Below, piece after piece: positions 1 to 7,664 of a stretch of 22,704 nt of DNA; within the stretch, counting starts at the first letter, position 1; every line of letters starts with the position of its first letter. The notes beneath the pieces are model-generated. The model searched no databases. It worked only from the letters and a program-made list of their open reading frames with translations, and was not told the origin of the DNA. The translations under genes and the position numbers were made by a program. The stretch spans positions 2,803-25,506 of the forward strand of contig PLXL01000113.1 in assembly GCA_003153215.1 (NCBI GenBank). The letters run 5' to 3'. This DNA comes from Candidatus Dormiibacterota bacterium (GTDB taxonomy: Bacteria > Chloroflexota > Dormibacteria > Aeolococcales > Aeolococcaceae).

Positions 1-440
1 GGAGGTATCTCGCGCTCCTGGCCCTCGTACGAGGGCCAGGACGGGGTCGACTCGAAGACCATCGAGGAGCTGAGGTAGGTCACCTTCTGGAGTCGATGGC
101 TGCGGTGAGCCTCGATGGCGGCGTCGCACGTCGCCGCCATGATCCGCTCGTTGGTGGCCAGGAGGTCATAGGCGTAGGTGTGGAAGTAGGAGATGCCGCC
201 GATCATCGCCGCGCCGGCGATGAGGTGATCGCAGTCGGCAAGCAGGCTCTCGAGCAGGCCCACATCCCGGGCATCGCCTTCGACGAGGCGATAGCCGGGG
301 TGGGTCTCGTAGGACTTGGCCACCCGGCCGTACTTCGACAGGTTGTCGATCCCGACCACCTGGTGACCGCTCGCCAGGAGCCGCTCCACGACGTAGCCAC
401 CGATGAAGCCGGCTGCGCCGGTTACCAGTGCCTTGCTCAT
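1..440 (-). CDS. NAD-dependent epimerase/dehydratase (extended SDR), C-terminus beyond window
   Basis: This is the N-terminal 146 residues of a nucleotide-sugar epimerase or dehydratase; the rest lies left of the window. The protein starts MSKALVTGAAGFIGGYVVER, which contains the TGxxGFIG dinucleotide-binding loop of the extended short-chain dehydrogenase fold. VGIDNLSKYGR follows, with the acidic residue after strand beta2 that favours NAD, and VEGDARD is the usual third strand. SSSMVFES near residue 128 is the strand carrying the catalytic Ser before the YxxxK motif, which is not yet reached. The ATG at 440 is preceded by a purine-rich GGAGAGGGAG. Such enzymes make activated sugars in the cytoplasm, which fits the glycosyltransferase gene 145 bp upstream on the same strand. 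The exact substrate cannot be told from this half. Confidence 0.9.
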   Translation of the reverse strand, partial: MSKALVTGAAGFIGGYVVERLLASGHQVVGIDNLSKYGRVAKSYETHPGYRLVEGDARDVGLLESLLADCDHLIAGAAMIGGISYFHTYAYDLLATNERIMAATCDAAIEAHRSHRLQKVTYLSSSMVFESTPSWPSYEGQEREIP

Positions 441-585
441 CTGCTCCCTCTCCACCGCCGGAGCTCCCGGCCGTGGACGCGGAAGGGGCCGGCCGCCTCA
501 TGGGAGGCGCTCCTCTCGCCCCGGGACGGACGGCATACTAGCAGACGCGAAGAAGCACGCTGGGCCCCGGCCGAGCCGACGCGAA

Positions 586-1674
586 TCAGCGGGTGCCGCC
601 CAGGCGTCGCGACGCCCATGCCGTCGCCCGGCGGCCCAGGGGAAGCCGCCAGACCAGGTGGCGCAGCCTCTCCAGCTGGGCGTGCTCCCGGTGCAGGCTC
701 CGCAGCTCGTCGCTCGCGATCGCCCCGGCAGCCTGGAGCGCCCGCACCTGCGCCTGGAGCAGATCCACCTCGGTCGGAGGTCGCGTCGGCCCCGCTCCCG
801 GCTCCGGCGGCCGGAGCGGGGGGAGAGGGCGCCGGCCCGCGCTGCCGACGGCCGCGGCCACCGCGCTTGCCGACGGCCGACCGCGCGGCGAGGGATCGAA
901 GTCCTTCAGGACCTCTCCCCACTTGGCGATGAAGTGAAGGCCGCTGTGCACCCCGACGGCGATGCGACGCTCCCCCCTCAGGCTGCCACCCCGGTGGTGG
1001 ACGACCCGAGCCCCGGGCGCGTAGACGGTCCGATACCCCCTCGCCCGCAGGCACAGGCAGAGATCGACGTCCTCGTGGTAGGCGGGGAAGTACGCCTCGT
1101 CGAAGCCACCGGCCGCCTCCCAGGCCTCCCGCCTGACGAGGAGACCGCAGGCTGAGCAGTAGTCGACATCCCGGACAGAGTCGTAGGCCGGGGTGCCGGG
1201 TGGCAGCCCGCGCCCCACCTGGTGGGTCGTGGCATCGTTCCAGAGGATCGACCCCGCCTCCTGGAGGGTCCCATCGGGGTCGAGCAGCCGGCTGCCGACG
1301 GCCCCGATCCGCGGGTCGTCCTCGGCCACCTCGACCAGGGCCCGAAGCCAGTCAGGCTCCACCACGGTGTCGTCGTTGAGGAAGACCAGGTACCGCCCGC
1401 GGGCGAATCGCGCCCCCCAGTTGCAGCCCCCGCCGAACCCGAGGTTGACGGAGGAGATGACCACGACCAGGGACTCCTGGCCGGGCAGCGTGGCGAGGGC
1501 GCTCTCCGGCGTGCCGTTGGCGATGACCACGACCTCGTGCGAGGGCGTGTCGGCCAGTGCGGCCAGGGACCGCAGGCAGGGAATCAGCAGATCCATCCGG
1601 TCCAACACCGGAATGAGGATGGAGGCGGAGGGAGCCCGGGGGACCCGCCTTCCCCGCCGGACCAGCTCAGCCAT
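586..1674 (-). CDS. Family 2 glycosyltransferase (rhamnosyltransferase-like)
   Basis: A 362-residue cytoplasmic GT-A glycosyltransferase, predicted to move a sugar from a nucleotide donor onto a glycan or protein acceptor. SILIPVLDRMDLLIPCLRSL opens the domain near residue 18. NLGFGGGCNWGARFARGRY precedes the metal-binding FLNDDTVVEPDW (NDD in place of DxD). VGSRLLDPDGTLQEAGS and GGFDEAYFPAYHEDVDLCLC are typical of the WbbL/rhamnosyltransferase branch. Residues ~290-362 are a Gln/Leu/Arg-rich tail that may form a short coiled coil. The ATG has no Shine-Dalgarno site. It sits seven bases before the end of a 17-codon mini-ORF that starts on the stop codon of the upstream peptidase gene, so translation probably depends on coupling. 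Donor and acceptor are unknown. Confidence 0.9.
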   Translation of the reverse strand: MAELVRRGRRVPRAPSASILIPVLDRMDLLIPCLRSLAALADTPSHEVVVIANGTPESALATLPGQESLVVVISSVNLGFGGGCNWGARFARGRYLVFLNDDTVVEPDWLRALVEVAEDDPRIGAVGSRLLDPDGTLQEAGSILWNDATTHQVGRGLPPGTPAYDSVRDVDYCSACGLLVRREAWEAAGGFDEAYFPAYHEDVDLCLCLRARGYRTVYAPGARVVHHRGGSLRGERRIAVGVHSGLHFIAKWGEVLKDFDPSPRGRPSASAVAAAVGSAGRRPLPPLRPPEPGAGPTRPPTEVDLLQAQVRALQAAGAIASDELRSLHREHAQLERLRHLVWRLPLGRRATAWASRRLGGTR

Positions 1675-1720
1675 GCGTGGTGAGGGCCGGGCGCTCGATC
1701 CGTCCCTGGGCTGGGGTCAT
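1667..1720 (-). other. 17-codon mini-ORF bridging peptidase and glycosyltransferase genes
   Basis: The stop of the upstream peptidase (1719-1717) forms ATGA with an ATG at 1720. From there 17 codons (MTPAQGRIERPALTTHG) run to a TGA at 1669-1667, which lies just inside the glycosyltransferase ORF that begins at 1674. I infer a reinitiation relay rather than a functional peptide. It could equally be chance in a GC-rich 42-bp spacer. Confidence 0.3.
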
Positions 1721-3957
1721 GGCGGTGGCGGGGCCACGTCCCCGTAGGCGACGTTGAAACCGCTCGCCGTCCACGGCGACGGCGTGGAGAGTTGCGTTGC
1801 GCCCTGCAGCATGACGGCCTCGGTGAGCGTCTCCTGGGGTCCTCCGCTGATGCCGAGCCCGCTGAAGGTGGTGAGGGTGTAGTCGGCGAAGGGGCTCAGG
1901 GTGCCGGTCTGCGCATTGGTGGGATCCTCGACGATCCACTCCGCCGACGCTCCCGGGCCGGTGTAGGTCACCGCCTGGCTGAAGGTGTGCTCTGTGGTGT
2001 CGTCGGCCAGCGTGATGTCCCAGGCCGACCCGCTGACCTGGGCGATCGTGACCGTGACCTGATCGTTGGCTGCGACGGTCATGGGGATGTCCGTGGCGGC
2101 GGCCGGGAGGACCTCCCACCACGGAGTGAGGCATTCCTGCGACCCGCATCCGTACTCGGCCACACCCGCCTGGATGAGCGAGGTGTTGGTGGCTCCATCG
2201 ATGCCAACCCATTCGAACACCCAGGTGCCCGCCTGGACGGGAGCGACGAGGCTCGGTACCGTGAACGTCCCCGTCACGCCGGTGAATGGCCCGCTTGACC
2301 CGCCCTCCACGAAGTAGCCAGACCAGTTCGTCGACGCGATCGCCGGCGGTGGCGCCACCGAGATCGCCAGCTCTGCGGCGGCGGTCGCCGGGTGGGGGGT
2401 CATGGAGTCGGTCACCTGCACCGTGAAGCTGGCGACGCCCGCCGCCGTGGGCATGCCGGAGATGACGCCGCCGGGGGCGAGGCTCAGCCCCGGGGGCAGC
2501 GAGCCGGACGCGACCGACCAGGAGTACGGGGGTGTCCCCCCGTTCGCAGCCAGCGTGGTCGAGTAGGGGGATCCCACCGTTGCCTGGGGAAGTGACGCGG
2601 TGGTGATCACCAGCAGCGCCGGCGTCTCGGGGACGAAGTAGCCGAAGGCATCGATGACCACGTCGACGCTGCCGATGTCATTGAAGACGCTCAACGCTCC
2701 GGTGCCGCCGAGGGTGGCCACGGTCAGGTTGGCAACGGTCTGGGCGGGGCTCCAGTTGAGGTCCGAGGCGAGCGGCGGGGTCCCTCCCGGGTGGACCGTC
2801 AGGTAGCCGGGAGCGGTCGTGTCCGTGGCCGTCACGTTGGTCACCACCGCGTCAGCGTTGGAGGCGATCCCATCGACCCCGGCCATCTCCTGGGTAATGG
2901 AGACGCCTGGCCCCAGCGTCTGGCCGGTATCGCGGGTGTCGAGCACCCGGATCGGGGTGATGGGGCTGAACAGGCTGGCCGCGGCCGGCGTCGAGGTGCC
3001 GTCGGTGAAGTAGCCGTCCACGTCGACCACCACGTCCGTGCTGCCCATCTGGTTGAAGACCGCGATCTGTCCGGACGTGCCCACCGGCACGACCACCCGG
3101 TTGGGAACCGTGTCCCCCGCTACCCAGTTCAGGTTCGACGAGCCCGGAAAGGGCGTGCCCTGCGGATACACGGTGAGGTAGCCGGGCGAGGTGGTGTCGG
3201 TGACGGTGACGTTCAGGAGCGCGGCAGCGACCCCAGAGGCGGGCACGGCGCCTTCACCCGTCACCTGGACGTCGAGGGTGCTCCCCGGTCCCAGGGTGTC
3301 GCCGCTGTTGGGCTCTTGGCTGGCCGGCCGGGTGTCGGTGATGCGAGCCGGCGCCAGGGGCACGTAGCTGCCCGCGGTGCTGCCCGTGGCCTCCGGGGCG
3401 AAGTAGCCCTCCAGGTCGACCACGACGTCCGTGCTGCCGGTGTTGTTGTAGAAGGTGACCTGACCGCCCGAGCCGATGGGGACGATGACCAGGTTGGGGA
3501 CCGTCTCGCCGGCGACCCAGTTGAGGTTGGAGAGCAGCGGCCGCGTCTCACCCGCCGGATAGACCGAGAGGTAGCTGCTGGCGGTGGTGTCGGTGACGGT
3601 CACGTTGAGAGCGACCGCGATGGCAGCCGAGGGCACGCTGCCCCCAGTGACGGTGAGGTTCAGGCTGCCCGCTGCCGGCAGGGTCTGTCCGGTGGTCCGA
3701 GTGTCCAGCAGCCGTTGGGGGGACAGCGCCATGTATGCCCCCGTGGCGGCGGCGAGGGGGGCCTCGAGCGAGTCATCCGCCGCTGCGCCGGGTTTCGCAG
3801 CGGTCGCCAGCGGAGAGGACATCGGCAGCTCCGTCGATCCGGCGGCGGCCGGCGTGGGAACGGCCCCGAGCGCGAGCCACGACCCCAGCAGGAGCCCGGC
3901 ACAGCCGGCCGCCAGCCGCGATTGTCGCGGCCCTGGTGGCTGAGATCGGATCATCAT
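1717..3957 (-). CDS. Secreted G1 (eqolisin) glutamic endopeptidase with three surface repeats, copy 2
   Basis: A 746-residue exported protein. Residues 1-~35 are a Sec signal peptide: a basic start, then a hydrophobic core (GCAGLLLGSWLALGAV) and an AAA cleavage zone. Three ~115-residue modules follow at about 74-185, 196-317 and 329-440; each starts like SPQRLLDTR and ends GYF. An He_PIG/putative-Ig-type domain (GTPPYSWSVASGSLPPGL) spans ~445-535. Residues ~540-746 are the peptidase_A4/G1 domain: TNWSGYF, WVGIDGATN, the catalytic Gln in LIQAG (~595) and the catalytic Glu in SAEWIVED (~671), matching Q53 and E136 of scytalidoglutamic peptidase. G1 enzymes cleave proteins at acidic pH. The first of two adjacent ATGs (3957) is chosen because it gives a 4-base ATGA overlap with the upstream paralogue. 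Upstream extension is in-frame but out of the signal-peptide register and overlaps that paralogue. Confidence 0.92.
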   Translation of the reverse strand: MMIRSQPPGPRQSRLAAGCAGLLLGSWLALGAVPTPAAAGSTELPMSSPLATAAKPGAAADDSLEAPLAAATGAYMALSPQRLLDTRTTGQTLPAAGSLNLTVTGGSVPSAAIAVALNVTVTDTTASSYLSVYPAGETRPLLSNLNWVAGETVPNLVIVPIGSGGQVTFYNNTGSTDVVVDLEGYFAPEATGSTAGSYVPLAPARITDTRPASQEPNSGDTLGPGSTLDVQVTGEGAVPASGVAAALLNVTVTDTTSPGYLTVYPQGTPFPGSSNLNWVAGDTVPNRVVVPVGTSGQIAVFNQMGSTDVVVDVDGYFTDGTSTPAAASLFSPITPIRVLDTRDTGQTLGPGVSITQEMAGVDGIASNADAVVTNVTATDTTAPGYLTVHPGGTPPLASDLNWSPAQTVANLTVATLGGTGALSVFNDIGSVDVVIDAFGYFVPETPALLVITTASLPQATVGSPYSTTLAANGGTPPYSWSVASGSLPPGLSLAPGGVISGMPTAAGVASFTVQVTDSMTPHPATAAAELAISVAPPPAIASTNWSGYFVEGGSSGPFTGVTGTFTVPSLVAPVQAGTWVFEWVGIDGATNTSLIQAGVAEYGCGSQECLTPWWEVLPAAATDIPMTVAANDQVTVTIAQVSGSAWDITLADDTTEHTFSQAVTYTGPGASAEWIVEDPTNAQTGTLSPFADYTLTTFSGLGISGGPQETLTEAVMLQGATQLSTPSPWTASGFNVAYGDVAPPPP

Positions 3958-6320
3958 GGCGGCGGCGGAGCCACGTCCCCGTGGGCGACGGCGAAGCCGG
4001 TCGTGAGCCCCGTCCACGTCGACGGCGTGGAGAGCTGGGTGCTCTGGACCATGATGACCTCGGTGAGGCTGTTCTCTGTTCCGGTGAAGCCAAGGGCACT
4101 GAACGTGACTGCGGGGCTGTAGTCGGCGAATGGGTACAGGCCGCCGCCGTCGCCAGTGTATCCACTGGGGTCCTCGACGATCCATTCCGCCGATGCACCC
4201 GGGCCACTGTACGTGAAGGAACTCGAGGAGAACGTCTCGTCGTTGGTATCGTCGGTGAGGGTGATGGCCCAAGTTGTTCCGCTCACCTTGACGATCGTTA
4301 CCGTCACCTTGTCGCCGGCGGAGACCGTTACGTCCGTGATATTGGTCGACGCGGCGGGGAGGATCTCCCACCAGGGCTGGATGCAGAGCCCGGGGCATCC
4401 TGGGACCTCGTACACCTCTTCAACTCCCGCTTGGATGAGGTCCGTGTTGGTGGCGCCGTCGATCCCGACCCACTCCGAAACGATGGCGTCCGTCGGGGGG
4501 CCGACCACGCTGGGGACCGTGAACGTCCCCGTGACGCTGGTGTAGGGCCCGCAGGTCGCGTAGTAGCCCGACCAGTTCGCCGAGTCGCTCTCGCTCGGGG
4601 GAGCAGGGCAGGATGGGGGAGTGGTGCCGGACACCGTGAACGACTGCTGAACCTGGGGGGCTGCGCTGTAGGTCGCGTTGCCGGGCTGGTTGGCATCGAT
4701 GACACAGGTGCCGGGGGCGGTGAACGAGACGACCCCCGAAGCGAGTGCGCACCCGATGGACGTCCCGTCGAGGGTGATGATCACCGGCAGACCCGATGTC
4801 GCCGTCGCGGTGGGGGTGTAGGTGCCGGCGCCGACCTGCGCGTCGGTCGGCGCCGTGCTGGTGAAGGTGATGGTCTGTGACGTCGCGAGCGACTCGGGGA
4901 CGAAGTATCCGAAGGCGTCGATCAGGAGGTTGATCGTCGCCCCCTGGCCATTGAAGACGGCCACGCTGCCCGTCCCCGCCGTGTCCGCAATCGTGTAGTT
5001 CGGCACCGCCGGCGACTCGTTGGCGGTCCAGTTCACGTCAGACGCCACCGGCGGCGTCGCATCCGCCTCCGGGTAGACCGTGAGGTAGCCCGGAGCAGCG
5101 CCCGGGACCACCGTGAAGTTGGCCGCCACGGCAGCCGCGTTCGATGGGATGGTGGTGTTGGTGAGACTGAAGCTCTCGATGCCGCTCGCCGCGATCGGGG
5201 TCCCGGTACCCACCAGGGTGGCCGTCCGGGTGTCGAACAAGCGGACCGGCGTGATCGCCACGAAGGCGGAGCCGGTGCCACCGCTGCCGGTGTAGTACCC
5301 GTCCACATCCACGTCCACGTTCACCGTGCCGGTGTGGTTGTAGACCTCGATCTGTCCAGCCGCCCCGACCCCCACCGTCACCCGGTTGGCGATCGCCTGC
5401 AGGGGCGCCTGCGCCCCGAAGTTGAGGTTCGACGCCTGCGGCAGCGTGCTCACCCCTGCCGGGTAGACCGTCAGGAAGCTGGAAGCAGTCGCATCCGCGG
5501 CTGTGACGTTCACCACCACAGCGGTCGCAGACGAAGGAACGCCGCTGGCAGTGCCTGTCACGGTGACGGCCTGGCTCGTGTCCTGCGCTATCGCCTGGCC
5601 GATCGCCAGCGTGCCCAGAGCCCGATACGGCGACAGGGGGTTATAGAGACCGCTGGTCGTAACCGTGCTGGCGTAGTAGCCCTCCACGTCCACCACCACG
5701 TCGGTGCTGCCCGTGTAGTTGTAGATCTCCACCGTGCCAGTCGCGCTCAGCCCGACCGTCACCAGGTTGGCCACGGTCGCGCCCGCGGCAAAGTTCAGGT
5801 TGGAGACCGCGGCGGAGCCGGTCGGCACCGTCGTCCCACCGGGAAGGACGGTCAGGAACCCAGCGGCCGTCGGGTCAACCGCGGTCACGTTGAGCACGAC
5901 AGCCGCCACTCCGGTGGTGGGAACCCCGCCCTCGCCGACCACCGGGACGGTGAGGGTTGCACCTGCGGCCAGGGTCTGGCCCGCATAGGCCCCTCCCGAG
6001 CCGCCCGCCGAGATCGCCCGGGTGTCGACGATCCTCGCGGGCGTCACGGATACATACGAGCCTTCCGTGATCGAGCCCTGGGCGACCGCCGGCTCGCTGT
6101 GGCTGCCGGCCGGCAGGAGCGGCGACGTCTCCACTCCGCTCACTGCTCCGGGCCCCTCGCGGGTGGCGCTGCCGAGCCTTGCCACCAGGGCCGATGAGCT
6201 GGGAGCCCGAAGCGGCGCTGCCGCGGCCAGAGCAGGGATGGAGCCGAGGGCGAAGCTGGAGCCCAGCAGAATCCCGGCACAGCCCATGGCCAGCCGGTGA
6301 ACGCGTGTTCCGAGGGTCAT
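3954..6320 (-). CDS. Secreted G1 (eqolisin) glutamic endopeptidase with three surface repeats, copy 1
   Basis: A 788-residue exported paralogue of the downstream gene. The signal peptide is MTLGTRVHRLAMGCAGILLG onward to ALAAA. Three repeat modules lie at ~87-212, 225-343 and 352-471 (VTPARIVDTR ... GYY/GYF). An Ig-like segment of the 'QTITFTSTAP..A.VG' type spans ~475-575. The G1 domain begins at ANWSGYY (~583), with the catalytic Gln in LIQAGVEE (~628) and Glu in SAEWIVEDPSG (~711), and ends GDVAPPPP. The ATG at 6320 has GGGGAG nine bases upstream and overlaps the previous stop by four bases (ATGA). Its repeats are nearly identical in DNA at several stretches to those of the 996-residue protein starting at 11579, while its peptidase half matches the downstream peptidase, so it is a mosaic of the two neighbours. 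It likely acts outside the cell or on the cell surface. Confidence 0.93.
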   Translation of the reverse strand: MTLGTRVHRLAMGCAGILLGSSFALGSIPALAAAAPLRAPSSSALVARLGSATREGPGAVSGVETSPLLPAGSHSEPAVAQGSITEGSYVSVTPARIVDTRAISAGGSGGAYAGQTLAAGATLTVPVVGEGGVPTTGVAAVVLNVTAVDPTAAGFLTVLPGGTTVPTGSAAVSNLNFAAGATVANLVTVGLSATGTVEIYNYTGSTDVVVDVEGYYASTVTTSGLYNPLSPYRALGTLAIGQAIAQDTSQAVTVTGTASGVPSSATAVVVNVTAADATASSFLTVYPAGVSTLPQASNLNFGAQAPLQAIANRVTVGVGAAGQIEVYNHTGTVNVDVDVDGYYTGSGGTGSAFVAITPVRLFDTRTATLVGTGTPIAASGIESFSLTNTTIPSNAAAVAANFTVVPGAAPGYLTVYPEADATPPVASDVNWTANESPAVPNYTIADTAGTGSVAVFNGQGATINLLIDAFGYFVPESLATSQTITFTSTAPTDAQVGAGTYTPTATATSGLPVIITLDGTSIGCALASGVVSFTAPGTCVIDANQPGNATYSAAPQVQQSFTVSGTTPPSCPAPPSESDSANWSGYYATCGPYTSVTGTFTVPSVVGPPTDAIVSEWVGIDGATNTDLIQAGVEEVYEVPGCPGLCIQPWWEILPAASTNITDVTVSAGDKVTVTIVKVSGTTWAITLTDDTNDETFSSSSFTYSGPGASAEWIVEDPSGYTGDGGGLYPFADYSPAVTFSALGFTGTENSLTEVIMVQSTQLSTPSTWTGLTTGFAVAHGDVAPPPP
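5371..5435. repeat. 65-bp stretch near-identical to 10726-10790
   Basis: The second repeat module of peptidase 1 and of the 996-residue protein share this stretch in the same orientation with only two mismatches in 65 bases by eye. It encodes the NRVTVGVG / APLQAIA / LNFGAQ part of the module. Flanking codons diverge more, which points to gene conversion or duplication followed by selection. Confidence 0.85.
5680..5743. repeat. 64-bp stretch near-identical to 11038-11101
   Basis: Covers the end of the first repeat module (VEIYNYTGSTDVVVDVEG) in peptidase 1. Compared with 11038-11101 inside the 996-residue protein, I count one mismatch in 64 bases. Synonymous sites are conserved too, so this is DNA-level rather than only protein-level identity. 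Confidence 0.88.
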
Positions 6321-6619
6321 TCCAACGCACTCCCCGCCACCGCCAGGTCGCGCTGGCACGGTGAGTGTACTTCCTGGCGAAGCGGCCAGAGCCACAAGGC
6401 AGTCCCCACGTCGATCTCGCCCAAGGAGCGCCTGGTGAAGGCCTGCACCAGCGCCTCGGCCGCCTCGAACCTGGGCCTTTGCACCCGGCCGCCTCCCTCG
6501 AAGGCGTCTTCCACCGAAACCAGGCCTCCGAACGGAGCGGGGTGGCCGAGAAGGATCTCGCAGGCCTTGGACGTCGCCAGTCGGTGCCGCCGCCACTGCC
6601 AGCGCTCCTCCTCGCTCAC
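6317..6619 (-). CDS. Small unknown protein, 100 residues, coupled to G1 peptidase gene
   Basis: I do not recognise a family. The protein begins MSEEERWQWRRHRLATSKAC and is charged and soluble-looking in its first half, with no signal peptide. A related sequence lies at 8105-8403 (SEEDVWQWRQHRLATSRAYE, then PVPF and SVDNAL against PAPF and SVEDAF), and similarity continues upstream of the GTG into PLPLL. The true start could therefore be a non-ATG codon a few residues earlier, overlapping the end of the methyltransferase gene. The stop at 6319-6317 forms ATGA with the peptidase start at 6320, and the GTG is 20 bases past the methyltransferase stop. Both facts, plus the paralogue, argue that it is a real gene. 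The C-terminal third (LWLWPLRQEVHSPC onward) has no visible counterpart in the paralogue. Confidence 0.6.
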   Translation of the reverse strand: MSEEERWQWRRHRLATSKACEILLGHPAPFGGLVSVEDAFEGGGRVQRPRFEAAEALVQAFTRRSLGEIDVGTALWLWPLRQEVHSPCQRDLAVAGSALE

Positions 6620-6639
6620 GGTGAGAAGGGGCAGCGGGG

Positions 6640-7398
6640 CTAGCGCACGGCGACGAAGAGACTCCGATACTGCTCTTCGATGTAGTGGTCCGTGACATTG
6701 TTGCTGACGAAGTCCGGCTGCTCATAAACTGTGCTGAACCCCGCGTCCCGGAGCGCCTGGATCAGGTGACGCCTCTCAAGCCAGAACGAGCGCGGGTTGC
6801 CGTATGCGCTCCAGCTCAAGGCCTCGATGTACCTCTGATCGGCATGCTCGGGGAACTCTCGGTACCACCGACCCTGGTAGCCATCATGCTCGGTCAGCTC
6901 GGAGAGCGAGAAGTGAGCGGGTGTACTGTCAGGTAGCGCATAGTGCGTTTGGAGGATCAGAAGGTGGTTAGCCTGCTGCGCGAGCAGCCTCAGGTAGGTC
7001 GCCGGACGGTCCAGGTGGTACAAGAGACCACTGCAGAAGATGGCATCAAAGGGTGCGTAGTTCCCGAGGTTGCGCACATCATCACGCACGAAGTGCAGGT
7101 TGGGCAGCGCGAGCTGGGAGGCAACGAAGTCGCACCTTTCAAAGTTCTGCTCTCGTGCCTCCATCCCGGTCGCCTCAAACCCGGCGCGGGCGAACTCCAC
7201 GGTGTACCCGCCCTCCAGGCAACCCAAATCAACAATGGTCTTCCCCTTTCGCTCCGAGGGCGGGAAGAAGAGGTCCAGACTCCGCATCACAGCTCGGGTT
7301 ACGGGTTCGTCGGCAGTGACCGGTGAGTTTGGCCTGGTGAGTGTTCCGTCGCCAAGCACAATGTTGTGCGCCGTGAAGGGTATGGCAGGAGATTTCAT
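6640..7398 (-). CDS. Class I SAM-dependent methyltransferase
   Basis: A 252-residue cytoplasmic methyltransferase. Motif I is IVDLGCLEGGYTVEFARAGF (~residues 55-74), the acidic motif II is TGMEARE, and RDDVRNLGNYAPFDAIFCSG is motif III/IV. YHLDRPATYLRLLA resembles the methyltransferase_23/CmoB-like branch, but the substrate is not evident. The ATG at 7398 has a strong GGAGGAG six bases upstream, so I prefer it to an in-frame start 60 bases earlier. It is the first gene of the minus-strand run leading to the two secreted peptidases, a glycosyltransferase and a sugar epimerase, so a role in sugar or surface-glycan modification is likely (inference). Confidence 0.88.
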   Translation of the reverse strand: MKSPAIPFTAHNIVLGDGTLTRPNSPVTADEPVTRAVMRSLDLFFPPSERKGKTIVDLGCLEGGYTVEFARAGFEATGMEAREQNFERCDFVASQLALPNLHFVRDDVRNLGNYAPFDAIFCSGLLYHLDRPATYLRLLAQQANHLLILQTHYALPDSTPAHFSLSELTEHDGYQGRWYREFPEHADQRYIEALSWSAYGNPRSFWLERRHLIQALRDAGFSTVYEQPDFVSNNVTDHYIEEQYRSLFVAVR

Positions 7399-7664
7399 CG
7401 TCGGCTCCTCCGACCACGACTGCGCCGGTGCGACCACGGCCGCCGTTAGTATGAGCACCTAGTCGCCTCCTGAGGGTGCGGGGGTGGCACCGCAGCCTCC
7501 ATTACTGGCGGCCTCAACGTCTGCTGGGCTTGGCCACTCTCATGCCGGGCTGGTTCAGTGGCCGCCGCTGGCCAGAGGCTCGCCGCGTCCACAGATTATC
7601 GCTGGTGGGCAATTCCCTGAATTGCCGGGCAGCTGCGGGGCGGAGTCTTCCCTCTGCGGGACGC
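7399..7664. other. Non-coding stretch upstream of methyltransferase
   Basis: About 265 bases without a credible gene. The minus strand should hold the promoter of the methyltransferase-peptidase unit. I see ATACT/TACTAA-like elements around 7445-7455 but no convincing -35 partner. No hairpin followed by a T run was found. Confidence 0.5.

Noticed and set aside
494..509. CGCCTC-ATGG-GAGGCG hairpin as a terminator between glycosyltransferase and epimerase
   Set aside because: No T run on either strand; in this GC content a 6-bp stem can be chance, and the genes look co-transcribed.
2791..4122. Long plus-strand open frame opposite the peptidases
   Set aside because: Same shadow pattern; no start signal and no recognisable domain.
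3958..4398. Upstream extension of peptidase 2 to a longer frame
   Set aside because: The extension is antisense-like low-complexity Arg/His sequence within the paralogue; the signal peptide begins at 3957.
6321..6725. Upstream extension of peptidase 1
   Set aside because: It overlaps the small ORF and methyltransferase end, lacks a site better than GGGGAG before 6320, and would bury the signal peptide.
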